Notes under the pieces: model-generated | What the model saw: the letters and a program-made list of their open reading frames with translations, nothing else | Database searches by the model: none | What the model was told of the DNA's origin: nothing | Program-made: the position numbers and the translations under genes | Shown: positions 10,191 through 19,752 of the stretch, one piece after another | Layout of the letters: each line of letters begins with the position of its first letter | How positions within the stretch are numbered: the stretch's first letter is position 1 | NCBI GenBank assembly: GCA_034696485.1 | Contig: JAQIWT010000370.1 | Location: 1-22,040 of the forward strand | From: Isohypsibius dastychi | Taxonomy: Eukaryota > Tardigrada > Eutardigrada > Parachela > Isohypsibiidae | DNA length: 22,040 bases | Direction of reading: 5' to 3'

Positions 10191-13100
10191 CTAGTACGGT
10201 TTATCCCTTGAGCGCTTGAGTTGGACCTTGAGCCGCTTCATGCCGATCGCAAAGCCGTTCATGGAAGTGATGGCCTGTTGAGCGGAAGGTGCTTCGCTGA
10301 AACTGACGAATCCTAAATCCACGCAAGAACAGGGTGAGTGGCGTTTTAAAGCCGGCTTAAGGAAACACCCTTACCAAAACATTTAGATAATCCGGTTTGT
10401 TTATCAACAAAAACCTTCGCAGAAATAACAGTTCCAAAGCTGGCGAAGAGTTGTGCCAGCTCAGTGTCGCCATATTCCGGTGGGAGGTGGTAGATAAATA
10501 AATTACAACCGTCTGGTCCTGCGAAAAGAAAACACATTACACATACAGTATTTCCAGATGTATTGACTTGACACACGCACCTTCAGTTTGCTTATTCGAC
10601 ATGGTGGTAGTATTCGACGGGGAACACGAGGCCAGGCCTAAAAAAGCACTTTTCTTATCCATTAATCATTTGCAAAATTACCCATTACAACTCACCGGTT
10701 TTATTTCCGTAACCCATTTGAGCATAAACTGCGGCAAGCTGGTCGTAGGCGGCGTTACCAGTTCCATTCTGATTATAGCCGCCCATGGAGGGAAATGCAT
10801 TTCCATATCCGGCGAGCGACGCTAATTGTTGCGAGGGTGAACCACCTCCAGCTCCTTCACAGAAAACACAATTACGAATTAAATACACATTAAACACCAC
10901 AGAAAGGGAACATGAATAGTAGCTGCCAGGAGCATACCGTTCGCTGGTCGCAGCAGCGGAAGTAGGTTGGAAAGAGCATGCAGACCTGTTATGAAGGGAA
11001 GGCCAAATTAGATCTAGGTGCTACACACTGAACGAAGACACATCGGCATCACAGTGAGACCAACCAACCAAAAAAATCAAGATATTTTCAACATCCATTT
11101 ACGATAGACAATATGCTTCCAAATGACATGCCCATTAATCATGCAAGAAAGCAGGGATGAAATGACACGCTTACCCGAATCACTAACACCAGCCAGAGCG
11201 TTCAAGGCCGAGAGCTGATTCTGGAGGACATTTGCCGAATTTGTAAAGTGCCCGCTGTTATAATTTGGTCCACTGGCTAAAGCCGCCAAATTCGACAATG
11301 CCGATGCAGTATTTCCGTTATCTAAAAAATAATTAAATATAAATATCAAAGGTTCCAAAATAAATTTTTAAAAATAAGTAAAAAACAAATTAAAAATAAG
11401 TAAAGTTTAGGAGATCTCTTGAGCTTTCAGAAAAAAACGTTTGTACACATTGAAAATAAAATCCGGCAAAAACGCAACACTAACCATTGCCCGAACCCAT
11501 TCCCATTCCGTTCGCGGCAAAACTATTCAAGAACGCCGCATTCAGGGCTGGTGACTGCACAAATGACGCCAGATGTGGTAAGCCGATTCCCATATTCCCC
11601 AAACCTTGATGATGAATGGATAGGCAAAAGAGCATTACCGGGGGAACGAGAATCGATTACCTCCAGACGAGCCACCCAACAGATTCGACAAGTAGATGTT
11701 GTTCGCCGGTTGCAACAACTGCGAAATAATTGATAGGCTACGCGAAGCTAGAAACGATTCCGACAAAGACTTACATTGTAATATTGTGACTGAAGTGGGT
11801 TGAGGATAGCTGCGCCGCTCCAGGGAGTTGCAGAATTCCCGTTAGGCCGTTTGCAATCCTTCTCTTTATCTTTGGTTGTATCCGCCATTTTAACAACAAG
11901 TGGCGACGCACAACCCTATCAAAAACATTCTTCGTTAAAAAATTAGCATGCGGAAATGATAAGATTCAAGAAAAGCTGTATAGGGAGAAAAGTCAAACAC
12001 AGTCAAAAAACACAACGTGAAACGGACAATTCACAAGAATTATTTTAGGAACAAAACAAATACTAACTTCAGCGGTCATTGAGTGGTGGAGGACCCGGAT
12101 TGCATTAACCGCACTCTGTTTTGTACCAAAGGTCACGAAAGCACAACCTGACAATAAACAACGGAGAAGAAAATTAGACAGACTGCACAACCAGTTTAAT
12201 AACAAAACGGGAACGTATTTGGGAACCTCTGTTACAGTCCGCAAGAAAAAACACAAATCCAAAAATACAACATGCAACATAATATTTTGCTGACCTCTGC
12301 TGGTTCCACTTCCGTCTCTCAAAACTGTACATTCCTCTATAGTGCCGAACGATCCGAACATTTTCCGAACCTCCTCTTCCGAGGATTTCTTCGATATCAT
12401 GCCGATGAACAGCTTTCGCTCTACCAGGCAAAGATAAATTATAAACAAACTTGTCATAATTATAACATCCGACTTACCACTTCGATTTTCCGTGTCAGCC
12501 GGTTTCATCTGGATTGGATTATGCATCTAAAAATAAAGACAACTACTTAACCAGTAAAACAAAATTTAAGCCGTTGACAGACAAGCTTACCCCGGGTAAA
12601 GTTCGAATGTTATGAAGAGCATTCTGAGCATCCAAAGCTGACTTTCGTTGGAAGAACGTGATAAAACAGCAACCTGTGTCAAAAAAAGCAATGACAGTCT
12701 CATTACTTTGACAAATTTTTCGAATTAATCTGGCAGGAATTAAAATTCTTGCAAGTTATGATCTTTTTTCCTGACACCCTACAGAATGCAAATGAATCAG
12801 TTCAGAGGTCTCATGAAAGGAATTAATTAAAGCGGGTGACGCTGTTCCCGCATATAAAAAGAAATCGAGAATCAGATCTTGAGTGGATTTCCAACTATCT
12901 TGAGCGACATTCACGGACGATCTGAGTTCATTAAATCCCTCATTTGCACTCCTGACGCCATGAACAGTTGGGATGGAGGAATCCTTCATGCAGAGTAATC
13001 TCTCATAAAACTCAAGAGATCAGGAAAGCAAATGGCTTCCGCTTCAACGGCTATTCTTCAGGTTGCATACATGTTTATTTCTTTTCTGATTGGCGAAATG

Positions 13101-13726
13101 TGATTATGCAAAACCATCTCACCAGCCAACACCTCATTTCACTCATCAAAATGCATTACAAGGATTAGCATTGACAGGCGAGTGGGGGAAAGCCAGATGC
13201 TCAATCTTTCATCCGGAAGCGTCTCCCTGAACTGACTGGCGAGAAGCCATAAAGACTGCCCTCACAAACATTCCGAATATGGTCGGCTATGAATTTTACG
13301 GACGGGAATGGACAAAAAGAAACAACAATTACACAACTTAAATAAAACTATATTCCTACGTGGTTTAAATTACATTCAAAAATAAAAACAAAGTTCTTTA
13401 TAAAAATTCAAATCAGCAATTTTCCATTTTATCACGTTTTACAGTTTTTGGGTTTTTTATGACCCACCTTTCGATGTTCCCATTGCCTTGTCCCGCAACA
13501 TGTTGACTTGATAAATTGGTCCGAATTCTCCAAAGAGCTTCTGGACATCGTCTTCTGTGAAAGATCGCGGAAGCTGACCGACAAACATCTTGATGTGGTC
13601 CGCATCTGGTTGCTTCGAACCACTACAATAAAAAAACGTTTTTCGGACCTGCCAAATCAAAACACGCGGGTGTTACTCGTCATCTCCATTCGGTGAAAGC
13701 GAGTCTCCAACGGAACTCATGACCAT
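10191..13726 (-). CDS. etr-1: CELF / ETR-1 family RNA-binding protein, three RRMs
   Basis: CELF proteins bind GU-rich RNA and control alternative splicing, translation and decay. Transcript-order exons: 13726-13677, 13622-13468, 12673-12591, 12526-12478, 12420-12295, 12147-12068, 11915-11775, 11718-11661, 11604-11485, 11321-11175, 10985-10938, 10854-10696, 10637-10581, 10518-10375, 10312-10191: 1539 nt, 512 aa. RRM1 (about 26-106) has RNP2 MFVGQL and RNP1 KGCCFITF, then [16 protein letters not shown]2 (about 116-195) has LFIGMI and RGCAFVTF, then [16 protein letters not shown]; a 230-residue Ala/Leu/Asn/Gly-rich linker follows; RRM3 (about 430-505) has LFIYHL and KCFGFVSF, ending [15 protein letters not shown]. 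The spacing of two N-terminal RRMs, a long linker and a C-terminal RRM defines CELF. ETR-1 is preferred over UNC-75 because of the MKPADTEN segment. The start is the first of two adjacent in-frame ATGs (13726 or 13720) after a stop; alternative upstream first exons are possible. It is convergent with TNPO3. Confidence 0.88.
11368..11404. repeat. 15-bp direct repeat in a CELF intron
   Basis: The 15-mer ttaaaaataagtaaa occurs at 11368-11382 and again at 11390-11404 in an A-rich intron. It may be simple low-complexity sequence. Confidence 0.6.
12674..13467 (-). other. Long intron within RRM1 of the CELF gene
   Basis: At 794 nt this is the longest intron in the window, against roughly 50-190 nt for the other CELF introns. 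It splits RRM1 between the RNP2-bearing exon and the RNP1-bearing exon. I recognised no exon, RNA gene or repeat inside it; open frames on the minus strand around 12756-12989 show no family resemblance. It could hold splicing enhancers or an unrecognised element. Confidence 0.55.
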
Positions 13727-15369
13727 ATTGTTCCAGTGTACCGAGAATTTATCCAGCGGAAATCAACAACGCCGTAGTGATGACCTTTTGTTTATCTCGC
13801 GGGAGTTACGTTATTCACAAAGATCCTGAAATGAAATCAATTTAAGATCTTGACGAAGAAGAAGAATCGTTTTTATGCACTTATTAAACGCTTCCACTAG
13901 TTAGAAACTGTGTGATTGCTATATACCATACCACGAATAGGCGAACTATCATACTAAAAATAACAATATTTCACGTAGGTATCTTCGCTGTTTTCAAGAC
14001 GAAGTGGTCTACGGAGATTTTAATGATTTTCATGTAATTCTAAGGCTTTTTCATATCCAAGATTAGAAAAAATCTATATCCCATATATACCGGAAGGTAT
14101 CCCGCGAAGGACAACATGGATAAACCCCATTCAAATACGAAAACAACAATGACTTGTGGATCGAGAAAACACCCTGTACGGATGGCACAACCGATACAAA
14201 GACATCAGTTACCAATACCTTTTCAGAAGACACAAACCCAAACAAGCCCAGATGTGAAGCTAATATCAGGACAAGCATTAACTGACGTTTTCGCTCAAAC
14301 AGGAAGAAAAAAACTGATGCAAAGGTAAACACCGAGAGAAGAAAAAATAACACAGAACGTGGAAAAACGATTGTGAGAATGACTGCGCTGGACTGAACTG
14401 CACATTTTACGGATTTCCTTCCTGGAGATATTCTATCCAAACTGACTTATCGATTGCGGGGACTACTCCAATTAACCTCAAAAACCTCACGCCTGCCAAC
14501 CAAACACTGACCTACCATCACAGCACTCAAAAGCCACCACATCCGTTCTCTCGGAAAATGCAATAATGAGCCGCCAATGTCCCTAGATTCCCATTTCCTA
14601 CATATGAGGTTGTCTACTCCCTTGGAAATAACAGGAGCAAATCGCCGGCGTCATGAAAAATGCGTTCGCTTCTACTCCATTTAACATTCCACTTCATTCA
14701 AAATTCACGCCGTCAATTAGCTAAATTTGCAAAACATCGCCACACATAGCTTGTTATGCAATTCACTTAAGAATGCGCGGACCGCTCTTAACAAAGAAAG
14801 AGAATTCACTACATTTTTCCAATTACGAACCTAGCCCAATGCTTCCATCAGCAAAATATATAAATATGATCGACAAAAAAATCAATCGCCTACCTTGAAA
14901 GAAAGAGACAGCTGTTACTTGGTCGGGAATCGGAATAAAAGAAACTATTCAAACGTGTTAGCGATATCGAGAAATCTCCAAAACTGCACATGGAAACGCT
15001 AGTTTACCCCAGCGTAAGAACCACGAAAACACAAACTCGGGCTATTTCTGCACAAGTTTGATCTTCTTATCATCCAGTTCACGATAACACATGCTTCGTA
15101 GAGAGGACCTTATCAAACTCGCTCAGGCTGAAACGGCGAAAGGGTTCATAGTACAGCGACGCTAATTTCGGGAGGCTGGTATGGTAGATGAAACTTTCTT
15201 GCCGCATTCGGTGGCGAATGTGGGAGGTGGTGCTCAAACTTGTAAACCGAAACGCCGGAAAACTAAGCATTTAAAGTTAACGAAACGATAAATTGCTCGT
15301 CGGTTTATTAAGAGTAAAAAACAGATTTATGATTACAATCTCCACTGTTGATATCGCAGAAGAAATCCT

Positions 15370-15460
15370 GGAATATGGAGATAATTAAGGAAATAATCTA
15401 TAAAATAATCGATGTATGGAATATGGAATAATTATGGAAATAATCTATAAAATAATCGAT
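15370..15460. repeat. Imperfect tandem duplication, unit about 48 bp
   Basis: A unit starting ggaatatgga at 15370 is repeated from 15418. The last 24 nt up to cgat are identical in both copies; the middle carries small indels and substitutions. It is AT-rich and non-coding. Confidence 0.8.
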
Positions 15461-16016
15461 TAATATAACGGCACGAAAAACATCACGGTTTTTAGCAGAA
15501 TTGTGTTCAAGGATATTGTTAAAATGTTAGAAAAATACCTAAGGCCGCAGTAAAATTATTTGCGGATCAGGAGCACTCAGACAAATGGTTTGAACAAACA
15601 CATACAAAGCTCAGTTTTTACACCGCGATTTCCGGTTAACCAGCCGAGCTCAATTCGCAAGAAACGAGTGATCTTCACGGTACTATCGCTCCGTGTCGGC
15701 ATGTGGCCGATATGCTCTCATCTCATCTGCTATGTTTGCAGCGGACCAGCTGATCACTCTCTTTCACCAAAGAAAAAGAATGACGACACTGCTGCTGACT
15801 GAGAAACGAAAACATCCCATCGATGTCAACCGCAAACGAACGCTTCAAAACACTAGATTTGAAGGTAGCTTACAGCAAAATCATTTTTAAGATCCATAGA
15901 AAAAGCAACTCAATTTCAGGAGATCTGAAAATGGCGCACTCTACTAAACAGACAATTAAGCGGGCTCACACCATGTGAACAAAAACAAACTTTGGGTTTT
16001 TTTAACGATATTGCAC

Positions 16017-16367
16017 CTACAGCGAATTGTTTCCTTCACTTCATCAGCAACGACAATCTTGACCGGAGTCAAACTTTTGGTAGCAGCTCTGCTTTCCAGG
16101 TCAAGCTGGATCAGCGGGGGGAAAGCCGAAATCCAACCAAATTCTTCACCGAGCGGAAATGTATTCTGATAATCCAGAGTCAAGCCAGTGTCGCCGAATC
16201 GCAGAATAAGAGTCTAGTGAAAGACAGTAGTGTTTGTACGGTACACGATATTTCCGTCGATATTTCCAGATGGTCCAATAATCAAGATGTCAAAAGGGGC
16301 AAGTTCAACATTGATTCCAGCGCATCCCGTTCCATGCTCGCGAAGCGAATGAGACGGATAGATATCC
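16017..16367 (-). CDS. Candidate unrecognised coding exon pair (hypothetical)
   Basis: Two minus-strand blocks are joined by a plausible short intron. The first, about 16367-16247, reads through HGTGCAGINVELAPFDILII and GPSGNIDGN and ends at a GT donor (gtgtacc). The second, 16213-16017, follows acceptor ctttcactag in the same frame, reads LILRFGDTGLTLDYQN, FPLGEEFGWISAFPPLIQLD and VKIVVADEVKETIRC, and ends at a GT donor. Residue composition looks protein-like (mixed hydrophobic and acidic), the intron is 33 nt by these borders, which is very short, and I found no convincing upstream start exon or downstream end. I recognise no family. Alternatives are a decayed gene, an extra upstream exon of CELF, or chance open frame. 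Confidence 0.25.
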
Positions 16368-16590
16368 CTTTATTCCAATCGATTAGGATACCTCATGAAT
16401 CGACGGGACTGAGTATAGTTTACCTTCACCACTTAACACATTTCCCGACGTGACACCTCACTTTGCTCGGTAAACAAAGAACTTGACTTGAAGCAACACC
16501 TCGAAATGTTTGATCCGAAACAAACATATGGCGCGATTGCGAAACAGAGTGGGGCCGGCTTAGGGAGAGAGATCTCTTTGCGAATATTGA

Positions 16591-16604
16591 GGGGGGGGGG
16601 GGGG
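16591..16604 (+). repeat. Homopolymer G14
   Basis: Fourteen consecutive G residues in an otherwise AT-rich region. Length is uncertain because such runs are prone to sequencing and assembly error. Confidence 0.85.
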
Positions 16605-16779
16605 TTAAATATTTCATATTTTGTACCATAGACTACGAAACAAATTCTTTTGGAGTTTGTTTTTCGTTTAGTTTCAGTGCAGAAAAATATGTTTCAGTTA
16701 TTCATGGTTAGAATATGACTCTGGTCAGAATATGAACACAAATAATATTAATACGAAATAAGAGATACGAAATATTGAT

Positions 16780-16837
16780 CCGAAATCATAGTGAAATTAA
16801 AGAGAAATTTAACTCTTTAATTTCACTATGCCGAAAT
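16780..16837. repeat. Perfect inverted repeat (18-bp arms, 8-nt loop) flanked by 7-bp direct repeats
   Basis: Arms at 16787-16804 and 16813-16830 (CATAGTGAAATTAAAGAG and its exact complement) enclose the loop aaatttaa. The heptamer CCGAAAT directly abuts both sides, at 16780-16786 and 16831-16837, like a target-site duplication. A related motif, ACGAAAT, also occurs nearby at about 16753 and 16767, so the flanks might instead be local repetition. Confidence 0.8.
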
Positions 16838-17341
16838 ACAAGAGACGAGGTTCCATATCAGTGACAGTTAGCTAATAATTATAATTAACTCCTACATCCT
16901 CATATCATCAATCACCATAATCGGCTTCCATGTACACGAAATTTTACGTATCTGGTACGGTAAATTTATTTCGGCTTCATAAAATCTATGTGAAACGATG
17001 AAAAATTCGCGAAATCACTTCCAAGAAATCGTCACGTTAAAACGATTCCAACTCGATCACACAAGATATACTGTACTCGTAGGGAGTCGGCTTTAAAGAA
17101 AATCTTTTCCCCATTCCGTTTCATTTCGACAAATCAAATGGATCTTGCAAAAAGAGATTTAACCCTTCAACGCAGAACAAATCAAAGTGCAACTACTGTA
17201 AATCGCGGCGCTGCCAACAAAACCAAACAATTAATACACTCAAACCGTATAAAAAAATAAAACAATGGATAAGTAATGTTCCGGATAGGGATTAAACGAA
17301 TTACTATGGGACGACAAAATAGAAAATAAAACGACAACTTA

Positions 17342-19147
17342 TCAGAAACGTTCAGATCCAGCAGTTCCACCATACATATTCCTCTGTGCCGAGCTGATAA
17401 CCGCGTTCTGAAAGTCCTCATTTCTCATGGCGGAGGTGGCTGCGCTTGCTGCGGTATTCTGGACGGTTTTGTTCGTCGCAAATTCCATTTGGGCTTTTGC
17501 AAAACTGGCACCAGTTGTTCGATAGATGCGGAGAATCTACAAAGCGAAATCATCACTTGGACGGTCAAATCTCATACGGTCTCAAGAACTGCGGACATAC
17601 GTAAAGCATCATCAGGGTCATAATTCCTGCCAGCGCAGCAAAAAGAATGCCGACAACAAGCATGAAACTCCCAACTCCGATGTTACTCATTTTTGACTCC
17701 TTTTCCCCCGCTTGCCGTGTAATCAAAGTCAATCCATTTATTATGCCGCTAAAAATGATAAAAATCTTGTAAAACAACCATGCTAAACTTTGAATGCTAA
17801 TTGATAACTAACCATGTTCCACACGCATTGATTCCCAAACACTGAACAATTGTAACTCCGATCTGCGCGGTGAAGATGATGAAAAATATAAAGAAGTTGA
17901 GTGAGCTGTCACTTCTGAAACGAGAACGCCAGTCATGACTTCGAAACAAAATAAAGACCGGTTTTCATTCACCTGAACGCCTTGTAGACTGGTCGGAACC
18001 AGAAGAGAAAAGAAATCGGGATGAATAACACGACCCACAAAATCGAAAGCCCAAACAGCGCACCCTCCGTAATTCCAACAACTACGAATAATAAAATTAA
18101 CTGAATGCATGACAAAATCTGTTCCATAAATATACATGCCTCCGATATAAGCCATGCTGGCAATCAGATTCAGCGTAAGTAAAACTGAATACGTAATCCA
18201 GATGTAATACCTATACAGATATAATGCATTACGAAAATCGGGCAGTCAAAGGTGATGAGCCTCTCACATTCTCTTTACGACAGACTGATATGCAAGCGGA
18301 ATATCGACTTCGAAATCCTGGTAGAAGCAAGGTCCGACGCAAAATTTTGCAGGCAACGGAGGAAAGTTCTTCTTTTTTACTAAAATAAAGATAGCGATAT
18401 AAACAACGTACCTGCACGGACATATGAGCAAACATTTACCATTGTAAGGTGAACTTCTCAATTCGGCCTCCCTTCGTTCCAGATCACGCGCTTTGGCTTC
18501 AAGATCCTTTAAAAAACTCATCCATGAATAATCAACAAAAAAAACAAAATAAGCATAAACCCATACATCTTGACGTCGCCGCAAATCATCGGTGTTGGCT
18601 CTTGCTTGGTCAACATAGTTTGGAGCTGCACTTCCGGAAGAGCCCGGGCTCATTGAGCCATACACCTGAAAACATCGCTATACAGTTTCTGAACACTATG
18701 CAAATCAACCGTATCTCTAAAAGACTGCCGTGCCGATTCCCGAATAGAAGATTGAACGCCATGAGAGACCCTATTGAGGCAGAAGTACATACCGGAGCCC
18801 GAGGTGCCGTGGAATCTTGGTAGAATCCGGACGGAGTGTTGAAATTATCAGCTGGTGGTGGTGCAACAGGTGCAGAAGGATACTGAACAGGCTTCGGAAC
18901 AGGCGAAACAAAATCTTGACCAGTTAACGAGGGTGCTGCCATCTGAAAAATGCAGGACTTGGGAGACGCTGCGACCAGACAAAAAACAAGACTGAAAGTT
19001 GTCTAATGATTGGTTACAACACATAAAATCAATCTGATACTGTATAATCAAGGTACAACAGAGAAAAAAACTCTCTCCCGAACACCAACTTACCACATTG
19101 AAAGAATCTGGATCGCCGAATGGATTATTGGCCTCCGAGCGCGACAT
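17342..19147 (-). CDS. SCAMP: SCAMP, secretory carrier-associated membrane protein, complete
   Basis: Four-pass membrane protein of recycling post-Golgi and endosomal vesicles. Transcript-order exons: 19147-19094, 18942-18793, 18665-18567, 18506-18440, 18379-18268, 18210-18140, 18081-17973, 17914-17813, 17748-17601, 17536-17342: 1107 nt, 368 aa. The N-terminus has one NPF motif (NNPFGDP), which in this family binds EH-domain endocytic adaptors, then a Pro-rich stretch and a charged helix likely to form a coiled coil (residues about 90-117). The family hallmark FPPLPAKFC...[12 protein letters not shown] precedes TM1 (about 163-182). TM2 ([20 protein letters not shown]) leads into the [11 protein letters not shown] loop, the SCAMP E-peptide region, then TM3 and TM4. 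The C-terminal tail has [15 protein letters not shown] and [11 protein letters not shown]. Start is the ATG of [10 protein letters not shown]. Intron 6 appears to use a GC donor. The gene is divergent from SND1. Confidence 0.92.
18082..18139 (-). other. Apparent GC-AG intron of the SCAMP gene
   Basis: On the minus strand the exon ends ATCGGAG and the intron begins gcatgt, ending ttcgtag. This border gives [21 protein letters not shown], which has the spacing expected between TM1 and TM2 of SCAMPs. The nearest GT, four bases downstream, shifts the frame out of the FGLSILW block. Confidence 0.7.
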
Positions 19148-19752
19148 GACGGAAATTCTCGAGAGCAGGGCTGATTAAATCCTCAGTTTCTGGAAGCAGG
19201 CGATCGGTTTTCAAAACGAAAATGTAATATAGGTACGATCCTGGTATGATGCGTAGGTATGACTATGATCCTGGAACAACAACAAAAACTTACGAAAATC
19301 TTAACGAACGATCTCACCAGCTGTTGGAATCTTACTTGTCTCCTGATGAGAGATCGAAACTTAACTCGCTCCAACGCACACTTAGTTCGACAATATCAAC
19401 AAAAGATTAGACAAATCTCGATATCCGGTTTACTCATGCGACCAAAGGTTTTCTATTTCTCAAGTTCAGAATCTGGATCGCGTTATCTGTATTCTGGTTC
19501 TGTTGTTGACGTTTTCGGAGGGGGCGTACACCAGGTCATTGTCATTGGGCAGTTCTGTACCCCCTAAGGGTAACGGAAGTCTTCAGGGGTGCGGAAATGA
19601 TGTACACGTTTCAACTTTTCGTCCAGCTGGTGAATAAATAACATTGGTCTGGTCTTTCGTTCAATTCAGCTTCTTTCTGAGGTCTTTGAGGTCCGTACGA
19701 TCGCTCGTAATTTGTTCTTCCAGCTCCTTGATTCGATAGCCTTCTAATCGCC
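19148..19752. promoter_or_regulatory. Putative shared promoter region between SCAMP (-) and SND1 (+)
   Basis: The 605 nt separate two divergent start codons and should hold both promoters and 5' UTRs. A plus-strand open frame at 19259-19567 has no recognisable domain and no splice link to SND1, so I treat it as non-coding. No clear TATA box was seen. Confidence 0.45.

Larger units (their letters stand above)
13727..17341. other. Long region without a recognised gene (5' of CELF, 3' of SCAMP)
   Basis: About 3.6 kb between the CELF start and the SCAMP stop, both on the minus strand. It should contain the CELF promoter, 5' UTR and perhaps non-coding first exons, plus the SCAMP 3' UTR; a minus-strand AATAAA reads at 16965-16970. 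Features inside it are listed separately: an imperfect tandem duplication, a G14 tract, an inverted repeat and a possible exon pair. Other open frames on either strand (for example a hydrophobic minus-strand frame at 14063-14440) have no recognisable domain and no supporting splice partners. No tRNA or rRNA signature was seen. Confidence 0.5.

Noticed and set aside
12756-12989. Minus-strand open frame in the long CELF intron
   Set aside because: No recognisable domain, and RRM1 is complete without it. It cannot be excluded as an alternative exon.
10191-13726. UNC-75/CELF4-type instead of ETR-1
   Set aside because: The MKPADTEN segment and RRM1-RRM2 spacing fit ETR-1/CELF1-2 better, although this rests on recalled family sequence.
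14063-14440. Hydrophobic 125-residue minus-strand frame upstream of CELF
   Set aside because: Composition reflects T-rich sequence; no family motif and no coherent membrane topology.
15992-16453. 153-residue plus-strand open frame
   Set aside because: It is antisense to the more protein-like minus-strand candidate and shows no motif.
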